Assembly: GCF_000226295.1 (NCBI RefSeq)
Contig: NC_016024.1
Location: 1,843,501 to 1,907,500 of the forward strand
Direction of reading: 5' to 3'
DNA from: Chloracidobacterium thermophilum B
GTDB taxonomy: Bacteria > Acidobacteriota > Blastocatellia > Chloracidobacteriales > Chloracidobacteriaceae
Length of the DNA: 64,000 bases
The notes below the pieces were generated by a model. That model did not search any database and had not been told where the DNA came from. It saw only the letters and a list, made by a program, of their open reading frames with translations. Numbering within the stretch: position 1 is the first letter of the stretch; the number at the start of each line of letters is the position of its first letter. Position numbers and translations under genes: made by a program. Positions 17,847 through 25,714 of this stretch are shown in pieces.

Positions 17847-19128
17847 CTGTGCCCCAGTCCTTGGCTTTGATGAACTCCGGCAACAGGCCGACAGTGCTCA
17901 CGGCCAACAGCACCGTGGCCGGCAATGCCAGAGTGAAGCCATAATTCCCAACATGCGCGTTGAGCGCGATTTTTCCCAAGAGTAGCAATGCGAAAACACT
18001 CCACATTGTCAGCGGAATCCACCGCTGCGCCAACAGCGCCTGATCAGTACATCGAAGCGCCATCCATACCAGCCAGGGAAGTGCCAGTCCGGCCAAAAAT
18101 GGTAGGGAGTATAAAGCTGAATTCCAAGGCAGAACTTTGTAGGCGAGCAACCACGTCACCCCAAAAGTAACCCCAGCCCACACTACCCATCTGCGTATCA
18201 CCTTATGCAGGATTCGTTCCAGACCAATGAATGTACTCACAGCCACTACAAAGCCACCTAGTCCACCCACTGCGTGCGCAAGATGCTCTTGCCAGCGATC
18301 CAGTCCCATGACCCACCGGTAAAAAACCTGCCCGAAGGCATCCGTCCGTACCACATTCAGCCAGTTGCCAAGCAAACCTGTCAGGGCCAGCTTCAATGGC
18401 ATCTGGGTGGCAAGGTACAGGCCAAACCCAAGTGGCACGACCACGCTGCCAACGATGAACCAGCCCACATCCAGTCGCCAGCGTTTCCGTCGGAGTGGCA
18501 GAAACTTCAGGCTGAGCCAGTAGCCACTGACAAGCGCACCTGCCATAGCCCCAGACGGTTCAATCTTTGTCAGGCACACGGCGCCGAAGCAGAGACCAAG
18601 AACGAAGGGACGCCATTTCCCACCCTGTTGGAGGTAATCGGCGAAGACCGACAACCCCAGGATGGCCAACCCAAGGCCGTGAACGGCTTCGTGACGGTAA
18701 GGTGCAACGTAATCCCAGCTTCCGCCGGTTTCGTAGGCCTGAAAGGCAAACACGACGAGCAGGACCAAGCCAGCGATAAGGCCGGCCGTCCGATCAATCG
18801 CCCGAGTGAAAAAGCGATAGAGCAGCGCCGTCAGGCCGGCCACGAATGCGATGTTGACCAGTGACAGGGTCAGGTAGGACACCCCAAACAACCGGAACCA
18901 CAGGGCGTTCGTGTACTGCGACAGCGGCCCGCCCAACCACACAATGTCCCGGTACAGATGCTTTCCCTCGGACAACTGCCAGGCAACGTACAACTCGATG
19001 CCATAGTCCACGAAGGGATTGCCCCACTTCCGCCAGCTTCCCCACACCAGAGCAGCAAAGACGAGTGCCAGCAGCAGCGGATAGACCCAGCGGGTTGCCC
19101 TGTCGGAGGTCGCCACATTCGTCGTCAT
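17779..19128 (-). CDS. GT-C type polytopic membrane glycosyltransferase-like protein, N-terminal part (frameshifted)
   Basis: A 449-codon frame with about ten hydrophobic helices. It begins at the ATG at 19128, which overlaps the gmhB stop by ATGA. The first loop (NPFVDYGIELYVAWQLSEGK) carries the acidic pattern of GT-C/family 39 enzymes, which use polyprenyl-phosphate sugars at the membrane. The frame ends abruptly after a run of ten T (17797-17806, minus sense) within a transmembrane helix (SAGVLVAFFF). The missing C-terminal domain continues in the next frame (17277 to about 17800). Removing one T would give a 616-residue protein, close to the other GT-C genes here. It may be a true frameshift mutation, a slippery phase-variable site or a sequence error. 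Confidence 0.75.
   Translation of the reverse strand: MTTNVATSDRATRWVYPLLLALVFAALVWGSWRKWGNPFVDYGIELYVAWQLSEGKHLYRDIVWLGGPLSQYTNALWFRLFGVSYLTLSLVNIAFVAGLTALLYRFFTRAIDRTAGLIAGLVLLVVFAFQAYETGGSWDYVAPYRHEAVHGLGLAILGLSVFADYLQQGGKWRPFVLGLCFGAVCLTKIEPSGAMAGALVSGYWLSLKFLPLRRKRWRLDVGWFIVGSVVVPLGFGLYLATQMPLKLALTGLLGNWLNVVRTDAFGQVFYRWVMGLDRWQEHLAHAVGGLGGFVVAVSTFIGLERILHKVIRRWVVWAGVTFGVTWLLAYKVLPWNSALYSLPFLAGLALPWLVWMALRCTDQALLAQRWIPLTMWSVFALLLLGKIALNAHVGNYGFTLALPATVLLAVSTVGLLPEFIKAKDWGTGELIRWGSAGVLVAFFFDCTGK
17797..17806. repeat. A10/T10 homopolymer at the frameshift point
   Basis: Ten consecutive A on the plus strand (T on the coding strand). In the coding direction it reads GCT TTT TTT TTT GAC and leads to a stop 5 codons later. 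With nine T the frame would run GCT TTT TTT TTG ACT and continue into the C-terminal domain. Confidence 0.9.
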
Positions 19129-19751
19129 AAGCCGCTCTTCGGTTGAACAGGTGTGGTGGACGAGGTAATGCCTTGTGTTTTCAGAACCCAGGTCACAGCG
19201 TCCAGGACATCTTCGGCAACGTAGTCCGGCCAACCGGACCACTGCTCCCGTTGATACTCATACTCGCCCCGCCCGTAACCCGTAAGCACCAGCACGCCCT
19301 GCGCGCCCACCCGGTGCGCCAACTGCACGTCACTGTAGCGGTCGCCAACAACGACACACTGCGTAAGTTCCAGCCCAAAGTCACGCGCCGCCTGCAGCAG
19401 CAAACCGGGCTTGGGCTTGCGACACTCACAATCCAGCCGGTAGGGTGGTTCGCCGACAGTCGGATGGTGCGGGCAGACGTAAATCGCATCGAGCCGCGCC
19501 CCAGCGGCGGCGAGTTCTTCCCGCAACCGGGCATGGACGGCCTCAATCATCCAGCCCGGAAAATAGCCCCGCGCTGCCCCGGCCTGGTTTGTCACCACAA
19601 TGGCCCGCCACCCGGCAGCATTGACGGCCCGGACGGCCGCCGCTGCCGCCGGCAGCAGGCGCAGACGGGACACGTGGTTGATGTAGCCGACTTCCTCGTT
19701 GAGCGTGCCGTCCCGGTCAAAAAAGATGGCGCGGTGGGCAACGTCCGTCAT
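19125..19751 (-). CDS. gmhB: D-glycero-D-manno-heptose-1,7-bisphosphate 7-phosphatase GmhB
   Basis: A 208-residue HAD-IIIA phosphatase that removes the 7-phosphate during ADP-heptose synthesis for the lipopolysaccharide inner core. The HAD motif I with DxD is IFFDRDGTLNEEVGY, motif II is VVTNQAGAARGYF, the zinc-binding loop is CPHHP...CECRKPKP, and motif IV is VVVGDRYSDVQLA. The zinc loop and length are those of GmhB rather than histidinol phosphatase. It overlaps the GT-C type gene by 4 bp and starts 4 bp after nuoF, so all three are probably co-transcribed. With the Lpt-like gene it supports an LPS-bearing outer membrane. Confidence 0.93.
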   Translation of the reverse strand: MTDVAHRAIFFDRDGTLNEEVGYINHVSRLRLLPAAAAAVRAVNAAGWRAIVVTNQAGAARGYFPGWMIEAVHARLREELAAAGARLDAIYVCPHHPTVGEPPYRLDCECRKPKPGLLLQAARDFGLELTQCVVVGDRYSDVQLAHRVGAQGVLVLTGYGRGEYEYQREQWSGWPDYVAEDVLDAVTWVLKTQGITSSTTPVQPKSGL

Positions 19752-19754
19752 CGT

Positions 19755-21029
19755 TCAGGCCGCCGAGGGAACCGCCGTCGCCGGCTTGACGTGCTTGAGA
19801 AAGTCTTCGGGAAACTTCTTCATCGCACTCGTAATCGGCCACACTGCCGCATCGCCCAGCGGACAGTGCGACCGGCCCTCGATATTCGGGCACAACCGCC
19901 GGATGGTGTCGAGGTCAGCCGTGGTGCCCTCGCCGCGTGCAATCTTTTTGAACAGCTTGAGCAGCCAGTCTGTCCCTTCCCGACACGGCGTGCACCAGCC
20001 ACAGGACTCGTGGTTGTAAAACCGGATGAGGTTGTAGGTCGTCATGAAGATGTCTGTCGTTTCGTCCATGACGATGACCCCGCCCGAACCCAGCAGCGAG
20101 CCGGCCTTGGCCATGCCTTCGTAGTCGAGTGTCGCCTGCTCGACTTCCTCGGCCGTCATGATGGGCACCGATGAGCCACCTGGAATGACAGCCTTGAGTT
20201 TGCGCCCCCCACGGATGCCACCACAGTCCTCCTCGATGAGTTGCTTGAGCGGGTAGCCCATGCGGACTTCATAATTCCCCGGACGATTGACGTGACCGCT
20301 GACGGAAAAGATTTTCGTCCCACCGGATTTTTCTGTCCCCAGACTGCGATACCAGTCGCCGCCATGGACGATGATGTGCGGCACGGCGCAGAAGGTCTCG
20401 ACGTTGTTGACAACCGTCGGACAGCCATACAGTCCGGCAACCGCCGGAAACGGCGGCTTGATCCGGGGATGCCCCCGGTAGCCTTCCAGTGAGTTGAGCA
20501 GCGCCGTTTCCTCGCCGCAGATGTAGGCCCCGGCCCCCGGATGCACGACGATTTCACATTCAAATGATGTGCCGCAGATGTTTTTCCCGATGAAACCATG
20601 TTCCCGGGCTTCGGCAATCGCCTGTTCGAGAATGGCGATCAGATACCAGTATTCGCCCCGGATGTAGATGAACACCTGCTTTGACAGCAGCGCATAGGCG
20701 GCAATGAGCAGGCCTTCGATGAGCTGGTGCGGGTCTTTTTCCATCAGCTCGCGGTCCTTGCACGTCCCCGGCTCACTTTCGTCGGCATTGCACACGACAT
20801 ACTTCGGTTTGGGCGAGTTGACGGGCACAAAGCCCCATTTCATCCCGGTGGGAAAACCAGCCCCGCCACGCCCACGCAGGGAAGACTTTTTGACTTCCTC
20901 GATGACCTCCGCCGGCTGCATGCCGGTCAGGGCCTTTTTGAGGCCGGCGTAGCCGCCATCGGCCAGGTAGGTGGCGATACTGCGTGAGTTGGGCGTGTCA
21001 AAACGCCTGGTCAGGAGTTTGGTCTGCAT
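19755..21029 (-). CDS. nuoF: NADH-quinone oxidoreductase subunit F (NuoF)
   Basis: A 424-residue flavoprotein subunit of respiratory complex I. It holds FMN, the NADH site and one [4Fe-4S] cluster. The glycine-rich nucleotide segment RGRGGAGFPTGMKW is near residue 53, and the FMN region AYICGEETALLNSLEG near 175. The cluster cysteines are in SCGWCTPCREG plus the single Cys of RSHCPLGDAA. All are intact, so the subunit should work. It acts at the cytoplasmic tip of complex I with NuoE and NuoG, but neither lies next to it. It is flanked by metG and gmhB, which is unusual for this gene. Confidence 0.95.
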   Translation of the reverse strand: MQTKLLTRRFDTPNSRSIATYLADGGYAGLKKALTGMQPAEVIEEVKKSSLRGRGGAGFPTGMKWGFVPVNSPKPKYVVCNADESEPGTCKDRELMEKDPHQLIEGLLIAAYALLSKQVFIYIRGEYWYLIAILEQAIAEAREHGFIGKNICGTSFECEIVVHPGAGAYICGEETALLNSLEGYRGHPRIKPPFPAVAGLYGCPTVVNNVETFCAVPHIIVHGGDWYRSLGTEKSGGTKIFSVSGHVNRPGNYEVRMGYPLKQLIEEDCGGIRGGRKLKAVIPGGSSVPIMTAEEVEQATLDYEGMAKAGSLLGSGGVIVMDETTDIFMTTYNLIRFYNHESCGWCTPCREGTDWLLKLFKKIARGEGTTADLDTIRRLCPNIEGRSHCPLGDAAVWPITSAMKKFPEDFLKHVKPATAVPSAA

Positions 21030-21070
21030 GATCTTTCTGAACTTCTCCGCCGCGAAATAGCACTTGCATC

Positions 21071-21080
21071 GGGGGGGGGG
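21071..21080. repeat. G10 homopolymer between metG and nuoF
   Basis: Ten consecutive G on the plus strand in the 65-bp gap after the metG stop and before the nuoF start (C10 in transcript sense). Such tracts are prone to slippage and lie here where they could change leader spacing. Confidence 0.85.
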
Positions 21081-21094
21081 TGAAGAAACCGTCC

Positions 21095-23095
21095 TTACTT
21101 GAGCCGCGCACCGTTGGGCACGTCTTCGGCAAACGTGGCAATCACCGGCCGCCCCTGCTCTCCGACCGAAGCCGCCAGCAGCATGCCGTTGGATTCAAGC
21201 CCCCGCAGTTTGCGCGGGGCAAGGTTGGTGACGACGACGATCTTGCGCCCAATGAGCGTTTCCGGGGCATAGTACTGGGCAATGCCGGCCAGGATTTGAC
21301 GTGGCGCAGCCTCACCAACATCCACTTCCAGGCGCAGCAGTTTGTCGGCCTTTGGGATGCGCTCGGCCACAAGCACCTGCCCCACCCGCAGCTCCACTTT
21401 GGCAAAATCATCAATCGTGATGTAGCCGCTTTCACCACCTGCTGGTGACGGTTCCGTTGCCTGGGATAGCACGGCAGCCGGCTCCGGTGCCCCCGGCCGT
21501 GACGTGTTCTCGATGTCGTTCATAATGGCTGTTTTGTCCAGACGTGGAAAAAGTCCGGGGCCATCAGCAACCACAGCCCCCTCAAAACGCTGCCATGAGA
21601 GGTCTTCGGGAGCAACCGCCGCCGGATGTCCCGCCAGCCCCAGGCGGTTCCAGAGCTGCCCCGTGGCATCGGGCAGGAAGGGATACAGCCAGACCGCCAG
21701 ATGCCGCAACCCTTCGGCGGCCGTATGCAGAATCGTGGCCAGGCGCGGCTGCGCTCCAGGGTGCGCCGTGAGTTTCCAGGGCGCAGTGTCGCTGAGATAC
21801 TTGTCAAGCAGCGCCACCAGTTCCCAGGCGGCTTCAAGCGCCCGACTGAGCGCCAAACGCTCAATATGCGCCAGAAACACCGGGCGCTGGGCGGCAAACT
21901 GCTCGGCTATGGTGGCAGCCATGGCGCGGGCCTCTTCCGGCGCATCCGGCGGCACATTCGGCACAGCGCCGCCAAAGGCTTTGCGGATGAGCGTCACCGT
22001 CCGGCTGGCGAGATTCCCAAGCCCGGAAGCCAGATCACCGTTGGCGCGGTCAATGAGAGCTTCATAGGTGAAGTCACCGTCCTGCCCGTAGGCCATTTCG
22101 CGCAGGCAGAAATAACGTACGACATCGTTGGAGAAGTGGCGGCGGAGCACATCCAGATCAATCGCGTTGGAACGCCCGCTGGCATCCGGCGTCTTGGACA
22201 TCTTGCGTCCGCCGGACAGCCACATGCCATGCGAAAACACGCGCCGGGGCAATGGCAACCCGGCCGCCATCAGAAACGCCGGCCAGTACACGGCATGGAA
22301 ACGCAGGATGTCCTTCCCGACGAGGTGCAGCACATACGGCCAGAACCGGTCGAAGTCCTGCCGCCGCCCATTGCCGTAGCCAAGCGCGGTGATGTAGTTC
22401 GACAGCGCATCGAACCACACATACATCGTGTGCGCCGGGTCATCGGGCACCGGAATTCCCCACTTGACCGAAATGCGGCTGATGGAGAGGTCCCGCAGGT
22501 TGGCGGCGACGAAGCTTCTGACTTCGTTGCGGCGCGTGTCAGGCTGGACGGCCTCGGGCTGCGTTTCATAAAACTCCAGCAGGCGGTCACGAAAGGCCGA
22601 CAGTTTGAAAAAGTAGCTCTCTTCGGCCACCCACTCGGTCGGGCGCAGGTGAATGTCGCACACCGGCGCTTCGCCCGGCGTGACTTCCTCCTTGAACTCA
22701 TTGCAGCTTGGGCAGTACCAGCCTTCGTAGTGTCCCTTGTAGATGTAGCCGCGCTCGCGTACCTGCCGCCACAGTGTCTGTGCGCCGGCAATGTGGGCGG
22801 GATCAGTCGTGCGAATCCAGTCATCGGGCTGGAGACCAAAGGCCGCGAACGTGCGCTGAAACTCGGCGACAGTGGCATCCACATAGGCTTTGACCGGCAG
22901 GTTGGCGGCCGCTGCCGCCCGCTCGATGTTCAGGCCGTGCTCATCCGTGCCGGTAAGAAAAAACGTCTCGAAGCGGCGCTGGCGATAGTGCCGCGCCAGG
23001 GTATCGGCCAGCAGGGTCGTGTAGAGATGCCCCAGATGGGGACGGGCATTGACGTAGTAAATCGGCGTCGTGACGTAGAATCGGCGGTCGGTCAT
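21095..23095 (-). CDS. metG: Methionyl-tRNA synthetase MetG
   Basis: A 666-residue class I aminoacyl-tRNA synthetase. The ATP-site motif is HLGH (NARPHLGHLYTT), and the KMSKS loop reads GGRKMSKTPDA. The connective-peptide zinc knuckle is CPSC...CDIH, a single knuckle with three Cys and one His as in some thermophile enzymes. After the anticodon-binding helical domain there is a linker and a C-terminal EMAP-II/Trbp111-type tRNA-binding domain (about the last 105 residues, FAKVELRVGQVLVAERIPKA), which makes the dimer. I chose the ATG at 23095 near the FYVTTPIYY strand; an in-frame ATG at 23113 adds six residues. It diverges from the flavin monooxygenase gene. Confidence 0.95.
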   Translation of the reverse strand: MTDRRFYVTTPIYYVNARPHLGHLYTTLLADTLARHYRQRRFETFFLTGTDEHGLNIERAAAAANLPVKAYVDATVAEFQRTFAAFGLQPDDWIRTTDPAHIAGAQTLWRQVRERGYIYKGHYEGWYCPSCNEFKEEVTPGEAPVCDIHLRPTEWVAEESYFFKLSAFRDRLLEFYETQPEAVQPDTRRNEVRSFVAANLRDLSISRISVKWGIPVPDDPAHTMYVWFDALSNYITALGYGNGRRQDFDRFWPYVLHLVGKDILRFHAVYWPAFLMAAGLPLPRRVFSHGMWLSGGRKMSKTPDASGRSNAIDLDVLRRHFSNDVVRYFCLREMAYGQDGDFTYEALIDRANGDLASGLGNLASRTVTLIRKAFGGAVPNVPPDAPEEARAMAATIAEQFAAQRPVFLAHIERLALSRALEAAWELVALLDKYLSDTAPWKLTAHPGAQPRLATILHTAAEGLRHLAVWLYPFLPDATGQLWNRLGLAGHPAAVAPEDLSWQRFEGAVVADGPGLFPRLDKTAIMNDIENTSRPGAPEPAAVLSQATEPSPAGGESGYITIDDFAKVELRVGQVLVAERIPKADKLLRLEVDVGEAAPRQILAGIAQYYAPETLIGRKIVVVTNLAPRKLRGLESNGMLLAASVGEQGRPVIATFAEDVPNGARLK

Positions 23096-23304
23096 AGCCG
23101 CATGTGATGACATAGCCCAGAGCCAAGTGCAACGTGAAGGACACTTTCACCGGGCGGGACTGTTCGGCGGTGCGCCTTTCTGCATCGGCTTTCTGCACCG
23201 GGAAGTATCTCCGGTGTAAAAGATGCTCTACACTCCAGCTTGCGTGGACTCCCCAGGCCCATACCTTCGTCAGTTTTACACCACCAGGCTTCTTGCATTC
23301 ACCC

Positions 23305-24657
23305 ATGGCACGCACAGGTTCTGAACTTCCCAAGGTCTGCATCATCGGCGCCGGCTGCTCCGGCATCACCGCTGCCAAGGCGCTTCACGAGCATCAGTTT
23401 GACTTTGACTGCTACGAAAAAAGCGACCGCGTGGGCGGCAACTGGGTTTTCGGCAACAAAAACGGGATGTCATCGGCTTACCGCCGGCTCTTTATCAACA
23501 CCTCCCGCGAGCGCATGCAGTATTCCGATTTCCCTATGCCGAAGCACTACCCGGTCTTTCCCCATCACTCGCAGATTGCCGAGTACTTCGATGCTTACGT
23601 GGACCACTTCGGCTTCCGGTCCCGCATCCGGTTTGAGACCGGCGTCAAGTGGGCCGAGCGCCGGGATGATGGCGTGTGGGTCATTACGCTCGACAATGGC
23701 CAGGTGGAACACTACGACGCGCTCATTGTCGCCAACGGCCACCACTGGGACCCGCGCTATCCAGAGCCGCCCTTCCCCGGAGAATTCGACGGCCTGATAC
23801 TGCACTCCCACTACTACGTGGACAACGACATCTTCCGCGACAAGAACGTGGTCGTACTGGGGATGGGCAACAGCGCCATGGACATTGCCTGCGAAGCCAG
23901 TGAAGTGGCCAAGCGAACCTACCTGGCGGCGCGGCGCGGGGCATACATCATCCCCAAATACATTTTCGGCAGGCCGCTCGACCAAATCGTGACCACGGCC
24001 AAAATTCCGTGGCCCGTGCGGCAACGCCTCTTTGAGTGGACGTTGCGGTTAGCTGTAGGCCGCATGGAGGACTATGGCTTACCCAAGCCGGACCACCGCT
24101 TCGGTGAAGCGCATCCGACGATTTCAGGACGCATCCTCGACCGGCTCACCCACGGAGTCATCACCCCAAAACCCAACATCGCTGAACTGCTGGGCAACCA
24201 GGTCCGCTTTGCCGACGGCAGCGTGGAGGATGTGGACGTGATTGTGTACTGCACCGGCTACAAAGTGACCTTTCCCTTCTTTGACGAGAACTTCATCTCC
24301 GCGCCGGACAACGACCTGCCACTGTTTCGGCGGGTGTTCAAACCGGACATTCCCAACGTCTTTTTCATCGGCCTGCTTCAGCCGTTGGGCGCGATCATGC
24401 CGCTGGCCGAAGCCCAGGGCCAGTGGGTGGCGTCCTATCTCAAGGGTGAGTATGCCTTGCCTCCGCGCGAGGAGATGGAAAGAGACATGGAACGTGAACG
24501 GGCGCGTATGTTTGCCCGCTATGTCAAATCCAAACGACACACCATGCAGGTGGATTTTGATGACTACCTGGCTGATCTGAAACGTGAGCGCCGCAAAGGC
24601 GAAGCACGGGCGCGGCGACAGGGCTACACGCTTCCCATTCCCCGCCAAGTCCCTTAG
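23305..24657 (+). CDS. Flavin-containing monooxygenase (FMO family)
   Basis: A 450-residue FAD- and NADPH-dependent monooxygenase. The FAD Rossmann motif is CIIGAGCSGITAAK near residue 12. The FMO signature F-x-G-x-x-x-H-x-x-x-(Y/F) is seen as FPGEFDGLILHSHYY. The NADPH Rossmann motif VVVLGMGNSAMDIACE follows, then the ATG-type motif (VIVYCTGYKVTFPFF). The ATG at 23305 is preferred because the frame upstream (open to 23134) lacks homology. The substrate is unknown; family members oxidise N or S atoms or perform Baeyer-Villiger reactions. It is a single plus-strand gene between minus-strand neighbours, with about 190 bp upstream for its own promoter. Confidence 0.9.
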   Translation: MARTGSELPKVCIIGAGCSGITAAKALHEHQFDFDCYEKSDRVGGNWVFGNKNGMSSAYRRLFINTSRERMQYSDFPMPKHYPVFPHHSQIAEYFDAYVDHFGFRSRIRFETGVKWAERRDDGVWVITLDNGQVEHYDALIVANGHHWDPRYPEPPFPGEFDGLILHSHYYVDNDIFRDKNVVVLGMGNSAMDIACEASEVAKRTYLAARRGAYIIPKYIFGRPLDQIVTTAKIPWPVRQRLFEWTLRLAVGRMEDYGLPKPDHRFGEAHPTISGRILDRLTHGVITPKPNIAELLGNQVRFADGSVEDVDVIVYCTGYKVTFPFFDENFISAPDNDLPLFRRVFKPDIPNVFFIGLLQPLGAIMPLAEAQGQWVASYLKGEYALPPREEMERDMERERARMFARYVKSKRHTMQVDFDDYLADLKRERRKGEARARRQGYTLPIPRQVP

Positions 24658-24675
24658 CGCCAAGAGCTGTAGGGC

Positions 24676-25281
24676 TTACATTTCACGCCGGTAGGCCAGT
24701 GCCTTGTGCAGTGTGACTTCATCGGCGTACTCAAGGTCGCTGCCGACCGGCAGCCCCATTGCCAGCCGTGTCGTCCGAACACCGATGGGTTTGAGCAGGC
24801 AGCCGATGTAGTTGGCCGTAGCCTCGCCTTCCGTGGTCGGGTTCGTGGCCAGAATAACTTCTGTCACTTCCAGAGTGCGCAGGCGCTCCAGCAGCGACCG
24901 CAGGCGGATGTCGTCCGGGCCGATCCCCCGGAGCGGGGACAGGGCCCCGTGCAGGACGTGGTACAGGCCCTTGTACTCGCCGGTGCGTTCAATGGCAAAG
25001 ACGTTGTATGGCTCCTCGACCACACAGAGCAGATGCTGGTCGCGTGCCGGGTTGGTACAGTACGCGCAAGGGTCCTGCCCGATGTCCGTCAGGTTGTGGC
25101 ACACCGAGCAAAAGGTCATCCGGGATTTGACCTCGGTGATGGCCAGCGCGAGCCGTTCGGCGTCTTCGGCACTACTGCGCAGGACGTGGAAAGCCAGCCG
25201 TTGGGCTGACTTGTGGCCAATGCCCGGCAATCGCCTGAATTCGTCAATCAGGCGGGCAATCGGTTCCGCAAATTCTGCCAT
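24676..25281 (-). CDS. recR: Recombination mediator protein RecR
   Basis: A 201-residue protein of the RecFOR recombinational repair pathway that loads RecA at single-strand gaps. It has the N-terminal helix-hairpin-helix ([20 protein letters not shown]), the four-Cys zinc finger ([18 protein letters not shown]) and the Toprim domain ([34 protein letters not shown]). Length is standard. It follows ybaB by 25 bp, the common dnaX-ybaB-recR order, but dnaX is not upstream here. Confidence 0.95.
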   Translation of the reverse strand: MAEFAEPIARLIDEFRRLPGIGHKSAQRLAFHVLRSSAEDAERLALAITEVKSRMTFCSVCHNLTDIGQDPCAYCTNPARDQHLLCVVEEPYNVFAIERTGEYKGLYHVLHGALSPLRGIGPDDIRLRSLLERLRTLEVTEVILATNPTTEGEATANYIGCLLKPIGVRTTRLAMGLPVGSDLEYADEVTLHKALAYRREM

Positions 25282-25306
25282 AGGTGGCTCAGGCGCACAC
25301 CTGATG

Positions 25307-25639
25307 CTAGGACATACCGGGAATTTTCAGGTTGCCGAGCAGACCCGTCATCTGCTGCTGCATCTGCTGCTGGGCAACTTCATCCGCGCGGCGGCCGGCT
25401 TCGTTGACGGCAGCAACAATCAGGGCTTCGAGCATTTCCTTGTCGGCGAGCGCCTCGGCATCGAGTTTGACCGACACAACCTGCTTGAGGCCATTGACCG
25501 TGACGCGCACCATACCGCCGCCCGCCGTCCCTTCACACCGCGCACTTTCCAGCGCACGCTTGATTTCTTCCTGCTTCTGCTGCATCTGCTCCATGGCGCG
25601 CTCAAAACCAGGCAGGCGGTCCAGACCGGGTAGTTTCAT
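25307..25639 (-). CDS. ybaB: YbaB/EbfC family nucleoid-associated protein
   Basis: A 110-residue YbaB/EbfC protein that binds DNA as a dimer. The Gln/Met-rich first helix ([19 protein letters not shown]) is followed by the conserved core [20 protein letters not shown] and the last helix, rich in Gln and Met. The ATG at 25639 sits behind AAGGAGACAACG, a good ribosome site, and gives the usual length. Its position directly upstream of recR is conserved in many bacteria. Confidence 0.93.
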   Translation of the reverse strand: MKLPGLDRLPGFERAMEQMQQKQEEIKRALESARCEGTAGGGMVRVTVNGLKQVVSVKLDAEALADKEMLEALIVAAVNEAGRRADEVAQQQMQQQMTGLLGNLKIPGMS

Positions 25640-25714
25640 CGTTGTCTCCTTGGTGACGAAAAATCCCACCGAACGGCGAAGCTCGGTGGAGGGATAGCAT
25701 AGCGGCTTACCTGC

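Noticed and set aside
21626-23107. 493-codon plus-strand open frame opposite metG
   Set aside because: Antisense to a complete methionyl-tRNA synthetase; composition is rich in Arg/Gly/His with no domain pattern.
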